Source: Auanema rhodensis (lineage: Eukaryota; Nematoda; Chromadorea; Rhabditida; Rhabditidae). Taken from it: a DNA stretch of 64,000 bases. Each line of letters starts with the position of its first letter. Positions within the stretch are counted from its first letter, which is position 1. The position numbers and the translations under genes were made by a program. The notes below the pieces were generated by a model that worked only from the letters and a program-made list of their open reading frames with translations, did no database searches and was not told the origin of the DNA. The stretch lies in NCBI GenBank assembly GCA_964057225.1, contig OZ059895.1, positions 496,001-560,000 on the forward strand. Reading direction: 5' to 3'. Of this stretch, positions 1 to 11,221 are shown piece after piece.

Positions 1-45
1 TGAGTTTCCATGTACACTCAACATTGCTTCCAAAAACATTTTGAC

Positions 46-110
46 AAAAATTTTTTCGAAAAATTTCAAAATAATTTAGCAAAAAGTAGATGTTTTTAGA
101 TTCCATTTTT
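46..110. other. Phased A/T tracts, candidate intrinsically curved DNA
   Basis: Tracts of A or T recur at 46-56 (AAAAATTTTTT), 59-66 (AAAAATTT), 68-77, 81-85, 93-97 and 106-110. Their centres are about 10 to 13 bases apart, near one helical turn, over roughly 65 bp in every unit. Phased A tracts are known to bend DNA, and curved segments are common in satellites. Whether this segment bends measurably is inferred from spacing alone. Confidence 0.5.
52..63. repeat. 12-bp palindrome TTTTTCGAAAAA, once per monomer
   Basis: A perfect palindrome in the A/T-rich part of the unit. It is altered in many classes: CGAAAC in D, D2, H and Q; CAAAAAGTTTTTCG in J; TTTTTTTGAAAAA in several G units, where the central CpG has become TpG. 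It is absent from the deleted unit at 3863. It may reflect only the A/T-rich composition. Confidence 0.7.
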
Positions 111-129
111 CAAAACAGAGACAATGGAC

Positions 130-146
130 AATGTTATTCAACGAAA
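130..146 (-). promoter_or_regulatory. Partial CENP-B-box-like motif (weak)
   Basis: On the minus strand the 17 bases read TTTCGTTGAATAACATT. Compared with the CENP-B box consensus YTTCGTTGGAARCGGGA, the first eight positions match, as does the essential A at position 10, but the CGGG half is absent; about 10 of 17 positions agree. Binding by a CENP-B-like protein is therefore doubtful. Class K and K2 units change AACGAA to AATGAA and lose the TTCG core, so about thirty copies would lack even this half-site. In P and R units the distal part is altered by ACAATG to ACAAAG. Confidence 0.25.
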
Positions 147-174
147 AAAATGATTCTTCAGGGTGAAAATCGAG

Positions 175-196
175 GATATAAGTGTGAACTTATATC
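175..196. repeat. Perfect 9-bp hairpin with GTGA loop, once per monomer
   Basis: GATATAAGT (175-183) pairs perfectly with ACTTATATC (188-196) around GTGA (184-187). As RNA the loop would be GUGA, which fits the stable GNRA tetraloop family. CGAG (171-174) and CTCG (206-209) could close an outer stem around it. The main variant elsewhere, in most P and P2 units, changes only the loop (GTGA to TTGA) and leaves the stem whole. The five class B units (352, 703, 2809, 4903, 5254) have GATATATGT, which places one mismatch in the stem. Confidence 0.85.
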
Positions 197-209
197 AGTT
201 GATATCTCG

Positions 210-279
210 GTGCATTTTTAAGCTAGCGCAAATCTGATAACACAGATCGACGCAGCTTAAAAATCCGCATCGAATGCAC
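210..279. repeat. 70-bp imperfect dyad, once per monomer
   Basis: Arms: GTGC (210-213) with GCAC (276-279); ATTTTTAAGCT (214-224) with AGCTTAAAAAT (254-264), 11 bp perfect; GCG (226-228) with CGC (251-253); ATCTG (232-236) with CAGAT (243-247) around ATAACA. Bases 265-275 bulge on one side. Class variants weaken individual pairs: 223 C to T gives a G-T pair, 234 C to A or 245 G to A breaks the inner stem, 260 A to C breaks the long stem. I did not see compensating changes, so the shape is present but not evidently maintained by selection. Confidence 0.75.
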
Positions 280-347
280 TATACTACATTGAGAAACGCT
301 TAATACAAAAATTAGTTATGATCGTTTGAAAAATGATGCATTAGTGT

Positions 348-375
348 ATGTTGAGTTTCCATGTACACTCAACAT
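348..375. repeat. Inverted repeat across the monomer junction (9-bp arms, 10-base loop)
   Basis: ATGTTGAGT (348-356) is the perfect reverse complement of ACTCAACAT (367-375), with TTCCATGTAC between. The arms straddle the arbitrary unit boundary, so the symmetry recurs once per 351 bp. AGTGTA (343-348) and TACACT (364-369) offer a competing pairing. The symmetry is kept in almost every copy. The breaks I noticed are TACAGTCAAC (37547, 38600, 40706), TACATTCAAC (15785), GTAAACTAAAC (23858, 43865) and GTTGTGTTTCC (36143). It could seed a hairpin in a transcript or a small cruciform, or bind a dimeric protein; no function is shown. Confidence 0.85.
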
Positions 376-3159
376 TGCTTCCAAAAACATTTTGACAAAA
401 ATTTTTTCGAAAAATTTCAAAATAATTTAGCAAAAAGTAGATGTTTTTAGATTTCATTTTTCAAAACAAAGACGATAGACAATGTTATTCAACGAAAAAA
501 TTAATTCTTCAGGGTGAAAATCGAGGATATATGTGTGAACTTATATCAGTTGATATCTCGGTGCATTTTTAAGTTAGCGCAAATCTGATAACACAAATCG
601 ACGCAGCTTAAAAATCCGCATCGAATGCACTATACTACATTGAGAAACGCTTAATACAAAAATTAGTTATGATCGTTTGAAAAATGATGCAATAGTGTAT
701 GTTGAGTTTCCATGTACACTCAACATTGCTTCCAAAAACATTTTGACAAAAATTTTTTCGAAAAATTTCAAAATAATTTAGCAAAAAGTAGATGTTTTTA
801 GATTTCATTTTTCAAAACAAAGACGATAGACAATGTTATTCAACGAAAAAATTAATTCTTCAGGGTGAAAATCGAGGATATATGTGTGAACTTATATCAG
901 TTGATATCTCGGTGCATTTTTAAGTTAGCGCAAATCTGATAACACAGATCGACGCAGCTTAAAAATTTGGATCGAATGCACTATACTACATTGAGAAACG
1001 CTTAATACAAAAATTAGTTATGATCGTTTGAAAAATGATGCATTAGTGTATGTTGAGTTTCCATGTACACTCAACATTGCTTCCAAAAACATTTTGACAA
1101 AAATTTTTTCGAAAAATTTCAAAATAATTTAGCAAAAAGTAGATGTTTTTAGATTCCTTTTTTCAAGGCAAAGACGATGGACAATGTTATTCAACGAAAA
1201 AATTAATTCTTCAGGGAGAAAATCGAGGATATAAGTGTGAACTTATATCAGTTGATATCTCGGGGCATTTTTAAGCTAGCGCAAATCTGATAACACAAAT
1301 CGACGCAGCTTAAAAATCCGCATCGAATGCACTATACTACATTGAGAAACGCTTAATACAAAAATTAGTTATGATCGTTTGAAAAATGATGCATTAGTGT
1401 ATGTTGAGTTTCCATGTACACTCAACATTGCTTCCAAAAACATTTTGACAAAAATTTTTTCGAAAAATTTCAAAATAATTTAGCAAAAAGTAGATGTTTT
1501 TAGATTCCATTTTTCAAGGCAGAGACAATGGACAATGTTATTCAACGAAAAAAATGATTCTTCAGGGTGAAAATCGAGGATATAAGTGTGAACTTATATC
1601 AGTTGATATCTCGGTGCATTTTTAAGCTAGCGCAAATATGATAACACAGATCGACGCAGCTTAAAAATCCGCATCGAATGCACTATACTACATTGAGAAA
1701 CGCTTAATACAAAAATTTGTTATGATCGTTTGAAAAATGATGCATTAGTGTATGTTGAGTTTCCATGTACACTCAACATTGCTTCCAAAAACATTTTGAC
1801 AAAAATTTTTTCGAAACATTTCAAAATAATTTAGCAAAAAGTAGATGTTTTTAGATTCCTTTTTTCAAGGCAAAGACGATGGACAATGTTATTCAACGAA
1901 AAAATTAATTCTTCAGGGTGAAAATCGAGGATATAAGTGTGAACTTATATCAGTTGATATCTCGGTGCATTTTTAAGCTAGCGCAAATCTGATAACACAA
2001 ATCGACGCAGCTTAAAAATCCGCATCGAATGCACTATACTACATTGAGAAACGCTTAATACAAAAATTAGTTATGATCGTTTGAAAAATGATGCATTAGT
2101 GTATGTTGAGTTTCCATGTACACTCAACATTGCTTCCAAAAACATTTTGACAAAAATTTTTTCGAAAAATTTCAAAATAATTTAGCAAAAAGTAGATGTT
2201 TTTAGATTCCTTTTTTCAAGGCAAAGACGATGGACAATGTTATTCAACGAAAAAATTAATTCTTCAGGGTGAAAATCGAGGATATAAGTGTGAACTTATA
2301 TCAGTTGATATCTCGGTGCATTTTTAAGCTAGCGCAAATCTGATAACACAGATCGACGCAGCTTAAAAATCCGCATCGAATGCACTATACTACATTGAGA
2401 AACGCTTAATACAAAAATTAGTTATGATCGTTTGAAAATTGATGCATTAGTGTATGTTGAGTTTCCATGTACACTCAACATTGCTTCCAAAAACATTTTG
2501 ACAAAAATTTTTTCGAAACATTTCAAAATAATTTAGCAAAAAGTAGATGTTTTTAGATTCCTTTTTTCAAGGCAAAGACGATGGACAATGTTATTCAACG
2601 AAAAAATTAATTCTTCAGGGTGAAAATCGAGGATATAAGTGTGAACTTATATCAGTTGATATCTCGGTGCATTTTTAAGCTAGCGCAAATCTGATAACAC
2701 AGATCGACGCAGCTTAAAAATCCGCATCGAATGCACTATACTACATTGAGAAACGCTTAATACAAAAATTAGTTATGATCGTTTGAAAATTGATGCATTA
2801 GTGTATGTTGAGTTTCCATGTACACTCAACATTGCTTCCAAAAACATTTTGACAAAAATTTTTTCGAAAAATTTCAAAATAATTTAGCAAAAAGTAGATG
2901 TTTTTAGATTTCATTTTTCAAAACAAAGACGATAGACAATGTTATTCAACGAAAAAATTAATTCTTCAGGGTGAAAATCGAGGATATATGTGTGAACTTA
3001 TATCAGTTGATATCTCGGTGCATTTTTAAGTTAGCGCAAATCTGATAACACAAATCGACGCAGCTTAAAAATCCGCATCGAATGCACTATACTACATTGA
3101 GAAACGCTTAATACAAAAATTAGTTATGATCGTTTGAAAAATGATGCAATAGTGTATGT

Positions 3160-3511
3160 TGAGTTTCCATGTACACTCAACATTGCTTCCAAAAACATTT
3201 TTGACAAAACTTTTTTCGAAACATTTCAAAATAATTTAGCAAAAAGTAGATGTTTTTAGATTCCTTTTTTCAAGGCAAAGACGATGGACAATGTTATTCA
3301 ACGAAAAAATTAATTCTTCAGGGAGAAAATCGAGGATATAAGTGTGAACTTATATCAGTTGATATCTCGGGGCATTTTTAAGCTAGCGCAAATCTGATAA
3401 CACAAATCGACGCAGCTTAAAAATCCGCATCGAATGCACTATACTACATTGAGAAACGCTTAATATAAAAATTAGTTATGATCGTTTGAAAAATGATGCA
3501 TTAGTGTATGT
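3160..3511 (+). repeat. 352-bp monomer (unit 10, class C)
   Basis: One extra T is present (ACATTTTTGAC where other units have ACATTTTGAC), together with the AAAACTTTTTTCG variant and CTTAATATAAAA. The same extra T and the same CTTAATATAAAA occur in the unit at 5605, so the two units share a recent ancestor about 2.4 kb apart. Confidence 0.9.
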
Positions 3512-3862
3512 TGAGTTTCCATGTACACTCAACATTGCTTCCAAAAACATTTTGACAAAAATTTTTTCGAAAAATTTCAAAATAATTTAGCAAAAAGTAG
3601 ATGTTTTTAGATTTCATTTTTCAAGGCAAAGACGATAGACAATGTTATTCAACGAAAAAATTAATTCTTCAGGGTGAAAATCGAGGATATAAGTGTGAAC
3701 TTATATCAGTTGATATCTCGGTGCATTTTTAAGCTAGCGCAAATCTGATAACACAGATCGACGCAGCTTAAAAATCCGCATCGAATGCACTATACTACAT
3801 TGAGAAACGCTTAATACAAAAATTAGTTATGATCGTTTGAAAAATGATGCATTAGTGTATGT

Positions 3863-4200
3863 TGAGTTTCCATGTACACTCAACATTGCTTCCAAAAACA
3901 TTTTGACAAAAATTTCAAAATAATTTAGCAAAAAGTAGATGTTTTTAGATTCCATTTTTCAAAGCAAAGACGATGGACAATGTTATTCAACGAAAAAATT
4001 AATTCTTCAGGGTGAAAATCGAGGATATAAGTGTGAACTTATATCAGTTGATATCTCGGTGCATTTTTAAGTTAGCGCAAATCTGATAACACAGATCGAC
4101 GCAGCTTAAAAATTTGGATCGAATGCACTATACTACATTGAGAAACGCTTAATACAAAAATTAGTTATGATCGTTTGAAAAATGATGCATTAGTGTATGT
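3863..4200 (+). repeat. 338-bp monomer with a 13-bp deletion (unit 12, class G)
   Basis: The usual sequence has two copies of AAAAATTT 13 bases apart, around TTTCG. This unit retains a single copy at about 3908-3915, so exactly one repeat plus the intervening five bases is missing. That is the pattern expected of slippage or microhomology-mediated deletion. The deletion removes the TTTTTCGAAAAA palindrome. No other copy in the window shows it, so it has not spread through the array. Confidence 0.93.
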
Positions 4201-5604
4201 TGAGTTTCCATGTACACTCAACATTGCTTCCAAAAACATTTTGACAAAAATTTTTTCGAAAAATTTCAAAATAATTTAGCAAAAAGTAGATGTTTTTAGA
4301 TTCCATTTTTCAAAACAGAGACAATGGACAATGTTATTCAACGAAAAAAATGATTCTTCAGGGTGAAAATCGAGGATATAAGTGTGAACTTATATCAGTT
4401 GATATCTCGGTGCATTTTTAAGCTAGCGCAAATATGATAACACAGATCGACGCAGCTTAAAAATCCGCATCGAATGCACTATACTACATTGAGAAACGCT
4501 TAATACAAAAATTTGTTATGATCGTTTGAAAAATGATGCATTAGTGTATGTTGAGTTTCCATGTACACTCAACATTGCTTCCAAAAACATTTTGACAAAA
4601 ATTTTTTCGAAAAATTTCAAAATAATTTAGCAAAAAGTAGATGTTTTTAGATTCCATTTTTCAAAACAGAGACAATGGACAATGTTATTCAACGAAAAAA
4701 ATGATTCTTCAGGGTGAAAATCGAGGATATAAGTGTGAACTTATATCAGTTGATATCTCGGTGCATTTTTAAGCTAGCGCAAATCTGATAACACAGATCG
4801 ACGCAGCTTAAAAATCCGCATCGAATGCACTATACTACATTGAGAAACGCTTAATACAAAAATTAGTTATGATCGTTTGAAAAATGATGCATTAGTGTAT
4901 GTTGAGTTTCCATGTACACTCAACATTGCTTCCAAAAACATTTTGACAAAAATTTTTTCGAAAAATTTCAAAATAATTTAGCAAAAAGTAGATGTTTTTA
5001 GATTTCATTTTTCAAAACAAAGACGATAGACAATGTTATTCAACGAAAAAATTAATTCTTCAGGGTGAAAATCGAGGATATATGTGTGAACTTATATCAG
5101 TTGATATCTCGGTGCATTTTTAAGTTAGCGCAAATCTGATAACACAAATCGACGCAGCTTAAAAATCCGCATCGAATGCACTATACTACATTGAGAAACG
5201 CTTAATACAAAAATTAGTTATGATCGTTTGAAAAATGATGCAATAGTGTATGTTGAGTTTCCATGTACACTCAACATTGCTTCCAAAAACATTTTGACAA
5301 AAATTTTTTCGAAAAATTTCAAAATAATTTAGCAAAAAGTAGATGTTTTTAGATTTCATTTTTCAAAACAAAGACGATAGACAATGTTATTCAACGAAAA
5401 AATTAATTCTTCAGGGTGAAAATCGAGGATATATGTGTGAACTTATATCAGTTGATATCTCGGTGCATTTTTAAGTTAGCGCAAATCTGATAACACAAAT
5501 CGACGCAGCTTAAAAATCCGCATCGAATGCACTATACTACATTGAGAAACGCTTAATACAAAAATTAGTTATGATCGTTTGAAAAATGATGTAATAGTGT
5601 ATGT

Positions 5605-5956
5605 TGAGTTTCCTTGTACACTCAACATTGCTTCCAAAAACATTTTTGACAAAACTTTTTTCGAAACATTTCAAAATAATTTAGCAAAAAGTAGATGTTT
5701 TTAGATTCCTTTTTTCAAGGCAAAGACGATGGACAATGTTATTCAACGAAAAAATTAATTCTTCAGGGAGAAAATCGAGGATATAAGTGTGAACTTATAT
5801 CAGTTGATATCTCGGGGCATTTTTAAGCTAGCGCAAATCTGATAACACAAATCGACGCAGCTTAAAAATCCGCATCGAATGCACTATACTACATTGAGAA
5901 ACGCTTAATATAAAAATTAGTTATGATCGTTTGAAAAATGATGCATTAGTGTATGT
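5605..5956 (+). repeat. 352-bp monomer (unit 17, class C)
   Basis: Second unit with the extra T in ACATTTTTGAC. It also has TTTCCTTGTAC in place of TTTCCATGTAC near its start, a change I saw only here. It is otherwise like unit 10 (CAGGGAG, CTCGGGGC, CTTAATATAAAA). Confidence 0.9.
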
Positions 5957-8900
5957 TGAGTTTCCATGTACACTCAACATTGCTTCCAAAAACATTTTGA
6001 CAAAAATTTTTTCGAAAAATTTCGAAATAATTTAGCAAAAAGTAGATGTTTTTAGATTTCATTTTTCAAGGCAAAGACGATAGACAATGTTATTCAACGA
6101 AAAAATTAATTCTTCAGGGTGAAAATCGAGGATATAAGTGTGAACTTATATCAGTTGATATCTCGGTGCATTTTTAAGCTAGCGCAAATCTGATAACACA
6201 GATCGACGCAGCTTAAAAATCCGCATCGAATGCACTATACTACATTGAGAAACGCTTAATACAAAAATTAGTTATGATCGTTTGAAAAATGATGCATTAG
6301 TGTATGTTGAGTTTCCATGTACACTCAACATTGCTTCCAAAAACATTTTGACAAAAATTTTTTTGAAAAATTTCAAAATAATTTAGCAAAAAGTAGATGT
6401 TTTTAGATTCCATTTTTCAAAGCAAAGACGATGGACAATGTTATTCAACGAAAAAATTAATTCTTCAGGGTGAAAATCGAGGATATAAGTGTGAACTTAT
6501 ATCAGTTGATATCTCGGTGCATTTTTAAGCTAGCGCAAATATGATAACACAGATCGACGCAGCTTAAAAATCCGCATCGAATGCACTATACTACATTGGG
6601 AAACGCTTAATACAAAAATTTGTTATGATCGTTTGAAAAATGATGCATTAGTGTATGTTGAGTTTCCATGTACACTCAACATTGCTTCCAAAAACATTTT
6701 GACAAAAATTTTTTCGAAACATTTCAAAATAATTTAGCAAAAAGTAGATGTTTTTAGATTCCTTTTTTCAAGGCAAAGACGATGGACAATGTTATTCAAC
6801 GAAAAAATTAATTCTTCAGGGTGAAAATCGAGGATATAAGTGTGAACTTATATCAGTTGATATCTCGGTGCATTTTTAAGCTAGCGCAAATCTGATAACA
6901 CAAATCGACGCAGCTTAAAAATCCGCATCGAATGCACTATACTACATTGAGAAACGCTTAATACAAAAATTAGTTATGATCGTTTGAAAAATGATGCATT
7001 AGTGTATGTTGAGTTTCCATGTACACTCAACATTGCTTCCAAAAACATTTTGACAAAAATTTTTTCGAAAAATTTCAAAATAATTTAGCAAAAAGTAGAT
7101 GTTTTTAGATTTCAATTTTCAAGGCAAAGACGATAGACAATGTTATTCAACGAAAAAATTAATTCTTCAGGGTGAAAATCGAGGATATAAGTGTGAACTT
7201 ATATCAGTTGATATCTCGGTGCATTTTTAAGTTAGCGCAAATCTGATAACACAAATCGACGCAGCTTAAAAATCCGCATCGAATGCACTATACTACATTG
7301 AGAAACGCTTAATACAAAAATTAGTTATGATCGTTTGAAAAATGATGCAATAGTGTATGTTGAGTTTCCATGTACACTCAACATTGCTTCCAAAAACATT
7401 TTGACAAAACTTTTTTCGAAACATTTCAAAATAATTTAGCAAAAAGTAGATGTTTTTAGATTCCTTTTTTCAAGGCAAAGACGATGGACAATGTTATTCA
7501 ACGAAAAAATTAATTCTTCAGGGAGAAAATCGAGGATATAAGTGTGAACTTATATCAGTTGATATCTCGGTGCATTTTTAAGTTAGCGCAAATCTGATAA
7601 CACAAATCGACGCAGCTTAAAAATCCGCATCGAATGCACTATACTACATTGAGAAACGCTTAATACAAAAATTAGTTATGATCGTTTGAAAAATGATGCA
7701 ATAGTGTATGTTGAGTTTCCATGTACACTCAACATTGCTTCCAAAAACATTTTGACAAAACTTTTTTCGAAACATTTCAAAATAATTTAGCAAAAAGTAG
7801 ATGTTTTTAGATTCCTTTTTTCAAGGCAAAGACGATGGACAATGTTATTCAACGAAAAAATTAATTCTTCAGGGTGAAAATCGAGGATATAAGTGTGAAC
7901 TTATATCAGTTGATATCTCGGTGCATTTTTAAGTTAGCGCAAATCTGATAACACAGATCGACGCAGCTTAAAAATTCGGATCGAATGCACTATACTACAT
8001 TGAGAAACGCTTAATACAAAAATTAGTTATGATCGTTTGAAAAATGATGCAATAGTGTATGTTGAGTTTCCATGTACACTCAACATTGCTTCCAAAAACA
8101 TTTTGACAAAACTTTTTTCGAAACATTTCAAAATAATTTAGCAAAAAGTAGATGTTTTTAGATTCCTTTTTTCAAGGCAAAGACGATGGACAATGTTATT
8201 CAACGAAAAAATTAATTCTTCAGGGAGAAAATCGAGGATATAAGTGTGAACTTATATCAGTTGATATCTCGGGGCATTTTTAAGCTAGCGCAAATCTGAT
8301 AACACAAATCGACGCAGCTTAAAAATCCGCATCGAATGCACTATACTACATTGAGAAACGCTTAATACAAAAATTAGTTATGATCGTTTGAAAAATGATG
8401 CATTAGTGTATGTTGAGTTTCCATGTACACTCAACATTGCTTCCAAAAACATTTTGACAAAAATTTTTTCGAAAAATTTCAAAATAATTTAGCAAAAAGT
8501 AGATGTTTTTAGATTTCATTTTTCAAGGCAAAGACGATAGACAATGTTATTCAACGAAAAAATTAATTCTTCAGGGTGAAAATCGAGGATATAAGTGTGA
8601 ACTTATATCAGTTGATATCTCGGTGCATTTTTAAGCTAGCGCAAATCTGATAACACAGATCGACGCAGCTTAAAAATCCGCATCGAATGCACTATACTGC
8701 ATTGAGAAACGCTTAATACAAAAATTAGTTATGATCGTTTGAAAAATGATGCATTAGTGTATGTTGAGTTTCCATGTACACTCAACATTGCTTCCAAAAA
8801 CATTTTGACAAAAAATTTTTTGAAAAATTTCAAAATAATTTAGCAAAAAGTAGATGTTTTTAGATTCCATTTTTCAAGGCAAAGACAATGGACAATGTTA

Positions 8901-9115
8901 TTCAACGAAAAAAATGATTCTTCAGGGTGAAAATCGAGGATATAAGTGTGAACTTATATCAGTTGATATCTCGGTGCATTTTTAAGTTAGCGCAAATCTG
9001 ATAACACAGATCGACGCAGCTTAAAAATTCGGATCGAATGCACTATACTACATTGAGAAACGCTTAATACAAAAATTTGTTATGATCGTTTGAAAAATGA
9101 TGCATTAGTGTATGT

Positions 9116-11221
9116 TGAGTTTCCATGTACACTCAACATTGCTTCCAAAAACATTTTTACAAAAATTTTTTCGAAAAATTTCAAAATAATTTAGCAAAAA
9201 GTAGATGTTTTTAGATTTCATTTTTCAAGGCAAAGACGATAGACAATGTTATTCAACGAAAAAATTAATTCTTCAGGGTGAAAATCGAGGATATAAGTGT
9301 GAACTTATATCAGTTGATATCTCGGTGCATTTTTAAGCTAGCGCAAATCTGATAACACAGATCGACGCAGCTTAAAAATCCGCATCGAATGCACTATACT
9401 GCATTGAGAAACGCTTAATACAAAAATTAGTTATGATCGTTTGAAAAATGATGCATTAGTGTATGTTGAGTTTCCATGTACACTCAACATTGCTTCCAAA
9501 AACATTTTGACAAAAATTTTTTTGAAAAATTTCAAAATAATTTAGCAAAAAGTAGATGTTTTTAGATTCCATTTTTCAAAGCAAAGACGATGGACAATGT
9601 TATTCAACGAAAAAATTAATTCTTCAGGGTGAAAATCGAGGATATAAGTGTGAACTTATATCAGTTGATATCTCGGTGCATTTTTAAGTTAGCGCAAATC
9701 TGATAACACAGATCGACGCAGCTTAAAAATTCGGATCGAATGCACTATACTACATTGAGAAACGCTTAATACAAAAATTAGTTATGATCGTTTGAAAAAT
9801 GATGCATTAGTGTATGTTGAGTTTCCATGTACACTCAACATTGCTTCCAAAAACATTTTGACAAAAAATTTTTTGAAAAATTTCAAAATAATTTAGCAAA
9901 AAGTAGATGTTTTTAGATTCCATTTTTCAAGGCAAAGACAATGGACAATGTTATTCAACGAAAAAAATGATTCTTCAGGGTGAAAATCGAGGATATAAGT
10001 GTGAACTTATATCAGTTGATATCTCGGTGCATTTTTAAGTTAGCGCAAATCTGATAACACAGATCGACGCAGCTTAAAAATTCGGATCGAATGCACTATA
10101 CTACATTGAGAAACGCTTAATACAAAAATTTGTTATGATCGTTTGAAAAATGATGCATTAGTGTATGTTGAGTTTCCATGTACACTCAACATTGCTTCCA
10201 AAAACATTTTGACAAAAATTTTTTCGAAAAATTTCAAAATAATTTAGCAAAAAGTAGATGTTTTTAGATTTCATTTTTCAAGGCAAAGACGATAGACAAT
10301 GTTATTCAACGAAAAAATTAATTCTTCAGGGTGAAAATCGAGGATATAAGTGTGAACTTATATCAGTTGATATCTCGGTGCATTTTTAAGCTAGCGCAAA
10401 TCTGATAACACAGATCGACGCAGCTTAAAAATCCGCATCGAATGCACTATACTACATTGAGAAACGCTTAATACAAAAATTAGTTATGATCGTTTGAAAA
10501 ATGATGCATTAGTGTATGTTGAGTTTCCATGTACACTCAACATTGCTTCCAAAAACATTTTGACAAAAATTTTTTTGAAAAATTTCAAAATAATTTAGCA
10601 AAAAGTAGATGTTTTTAGATTCCATTTTTCAAAGCAAAGACGATGGACAATGTTATTCAACGAAAAAATTAATTCTTCAGGGTGAAAATCGAGGATATAA
10701 GTGTGAACTTATATCAGTTGATATCTCGGTGCATTTTTAAGTTAGCGCAAATCTGATAACACAGATCGACGCAGCTTAAAAATTTGGATCGAATGCACTA
10801 TACTACATTGAGAAACGCTTAATACAAAAATTAGTTATGATCGTTTGAAAAATGATGCATTAGTGTATGTTGAGTTTCCATGTACACTCAACATTGCTTC
10901 CAAAAACATTTTGACAAAAATTTTTTCGAAAAATTTCAAAATAATTTAGCAAAAAGTAGATGTTTTTAGATTCCATTTTTCAAGGCAAAGACAATGGACA
11001 ATGTTATTCAACGAAAAAAATGATTCTTCAGGGTGAAAATCGAGGATATAAGTGTGAACTTATATCAGTGGATATCTCGGTGCATTTTTAAGCTAGCGCA
11101 AATATGATAACACAGATCGACGCAGCTTAAAAATCCGCATCGAATGCACTATACTACATTGAGAAACGCTTAATACAAAAATTTGTTATGATCGTTTGAA
11201 AAATGATGCATTAGTGTATGT
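9116..11221 (+). repeat. Two F-G-A trimers in tandem (1053 bp each)
   Basis: Units at 9116, 9467 and 9818 (F, G, A) are followed by 10169, 10520 and 10871 (F, G, A). F carries TTTCATTTTTCAAGGC with GATAGAC. G carries the TTTTTTTGAAAAA variant with CAAAGC and AAGTTAGCGC. A carries GACAATGGAC with AAAAAAATGATTC and ends AAATTTGTTATG. The third unit differs between copies: AAGTTAGCGC and AAATTCGG in the first, AAGCTAGCGC, ATATGATAAC and AATCCGC in the second. The same F-G-A order is also seen at 3512-4551. Confidence 0.75.

Larger units (their letters stand above)
1..351 (+). repeat. Reference monomer (unit 1, class A1) used for in-unit coordinates
   Basis: Unit 1 serves as the coordinate reference. 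Bases 1-43 hold the near-invariant TGAGTTTCC box and following sequence. Bases 46-110 are rich in A/T tracts and hold many diagnostic sites (62, 70, 76, 89, 103, 105, 107). Bases 111-171 hold further diagnostic sites, among them 123, 126, 132, 142, 149-152, the GGGTG/GTGTG/GGGAG site at 161-164, and 171. Bases 175-196 form a short hairpin. Bases 185-222 are almost unchanged in every copy. Bases 210-279 form a longer imperfect dyad with diagnostic sites at 223, 226, 234, 245, 260, 265-268, 272 and 274. Bases 300-320 carry class markers such as CTTAATAC, CTTGATAC, CTCAATAC, CTAGATAC and TTAG/TTTG. Unit 14 (4552-4902) looks identical to unit 1. Confidence 0.95.

Noticed and set aside
130-146. A functional CENP-B box
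   Set aside because: The CGGG half required by the consensus is missing in all classes I inspected, so only a weak half-site is reported.
210-279. Hammerhead ribozyme, known from some satellite DNAs
   Set aside because: The nearest match to the CUGAUGA core is CTGATAA at 234-240, which lacks the required G. I found no full core on either strand and no matching arrangement of three stems.
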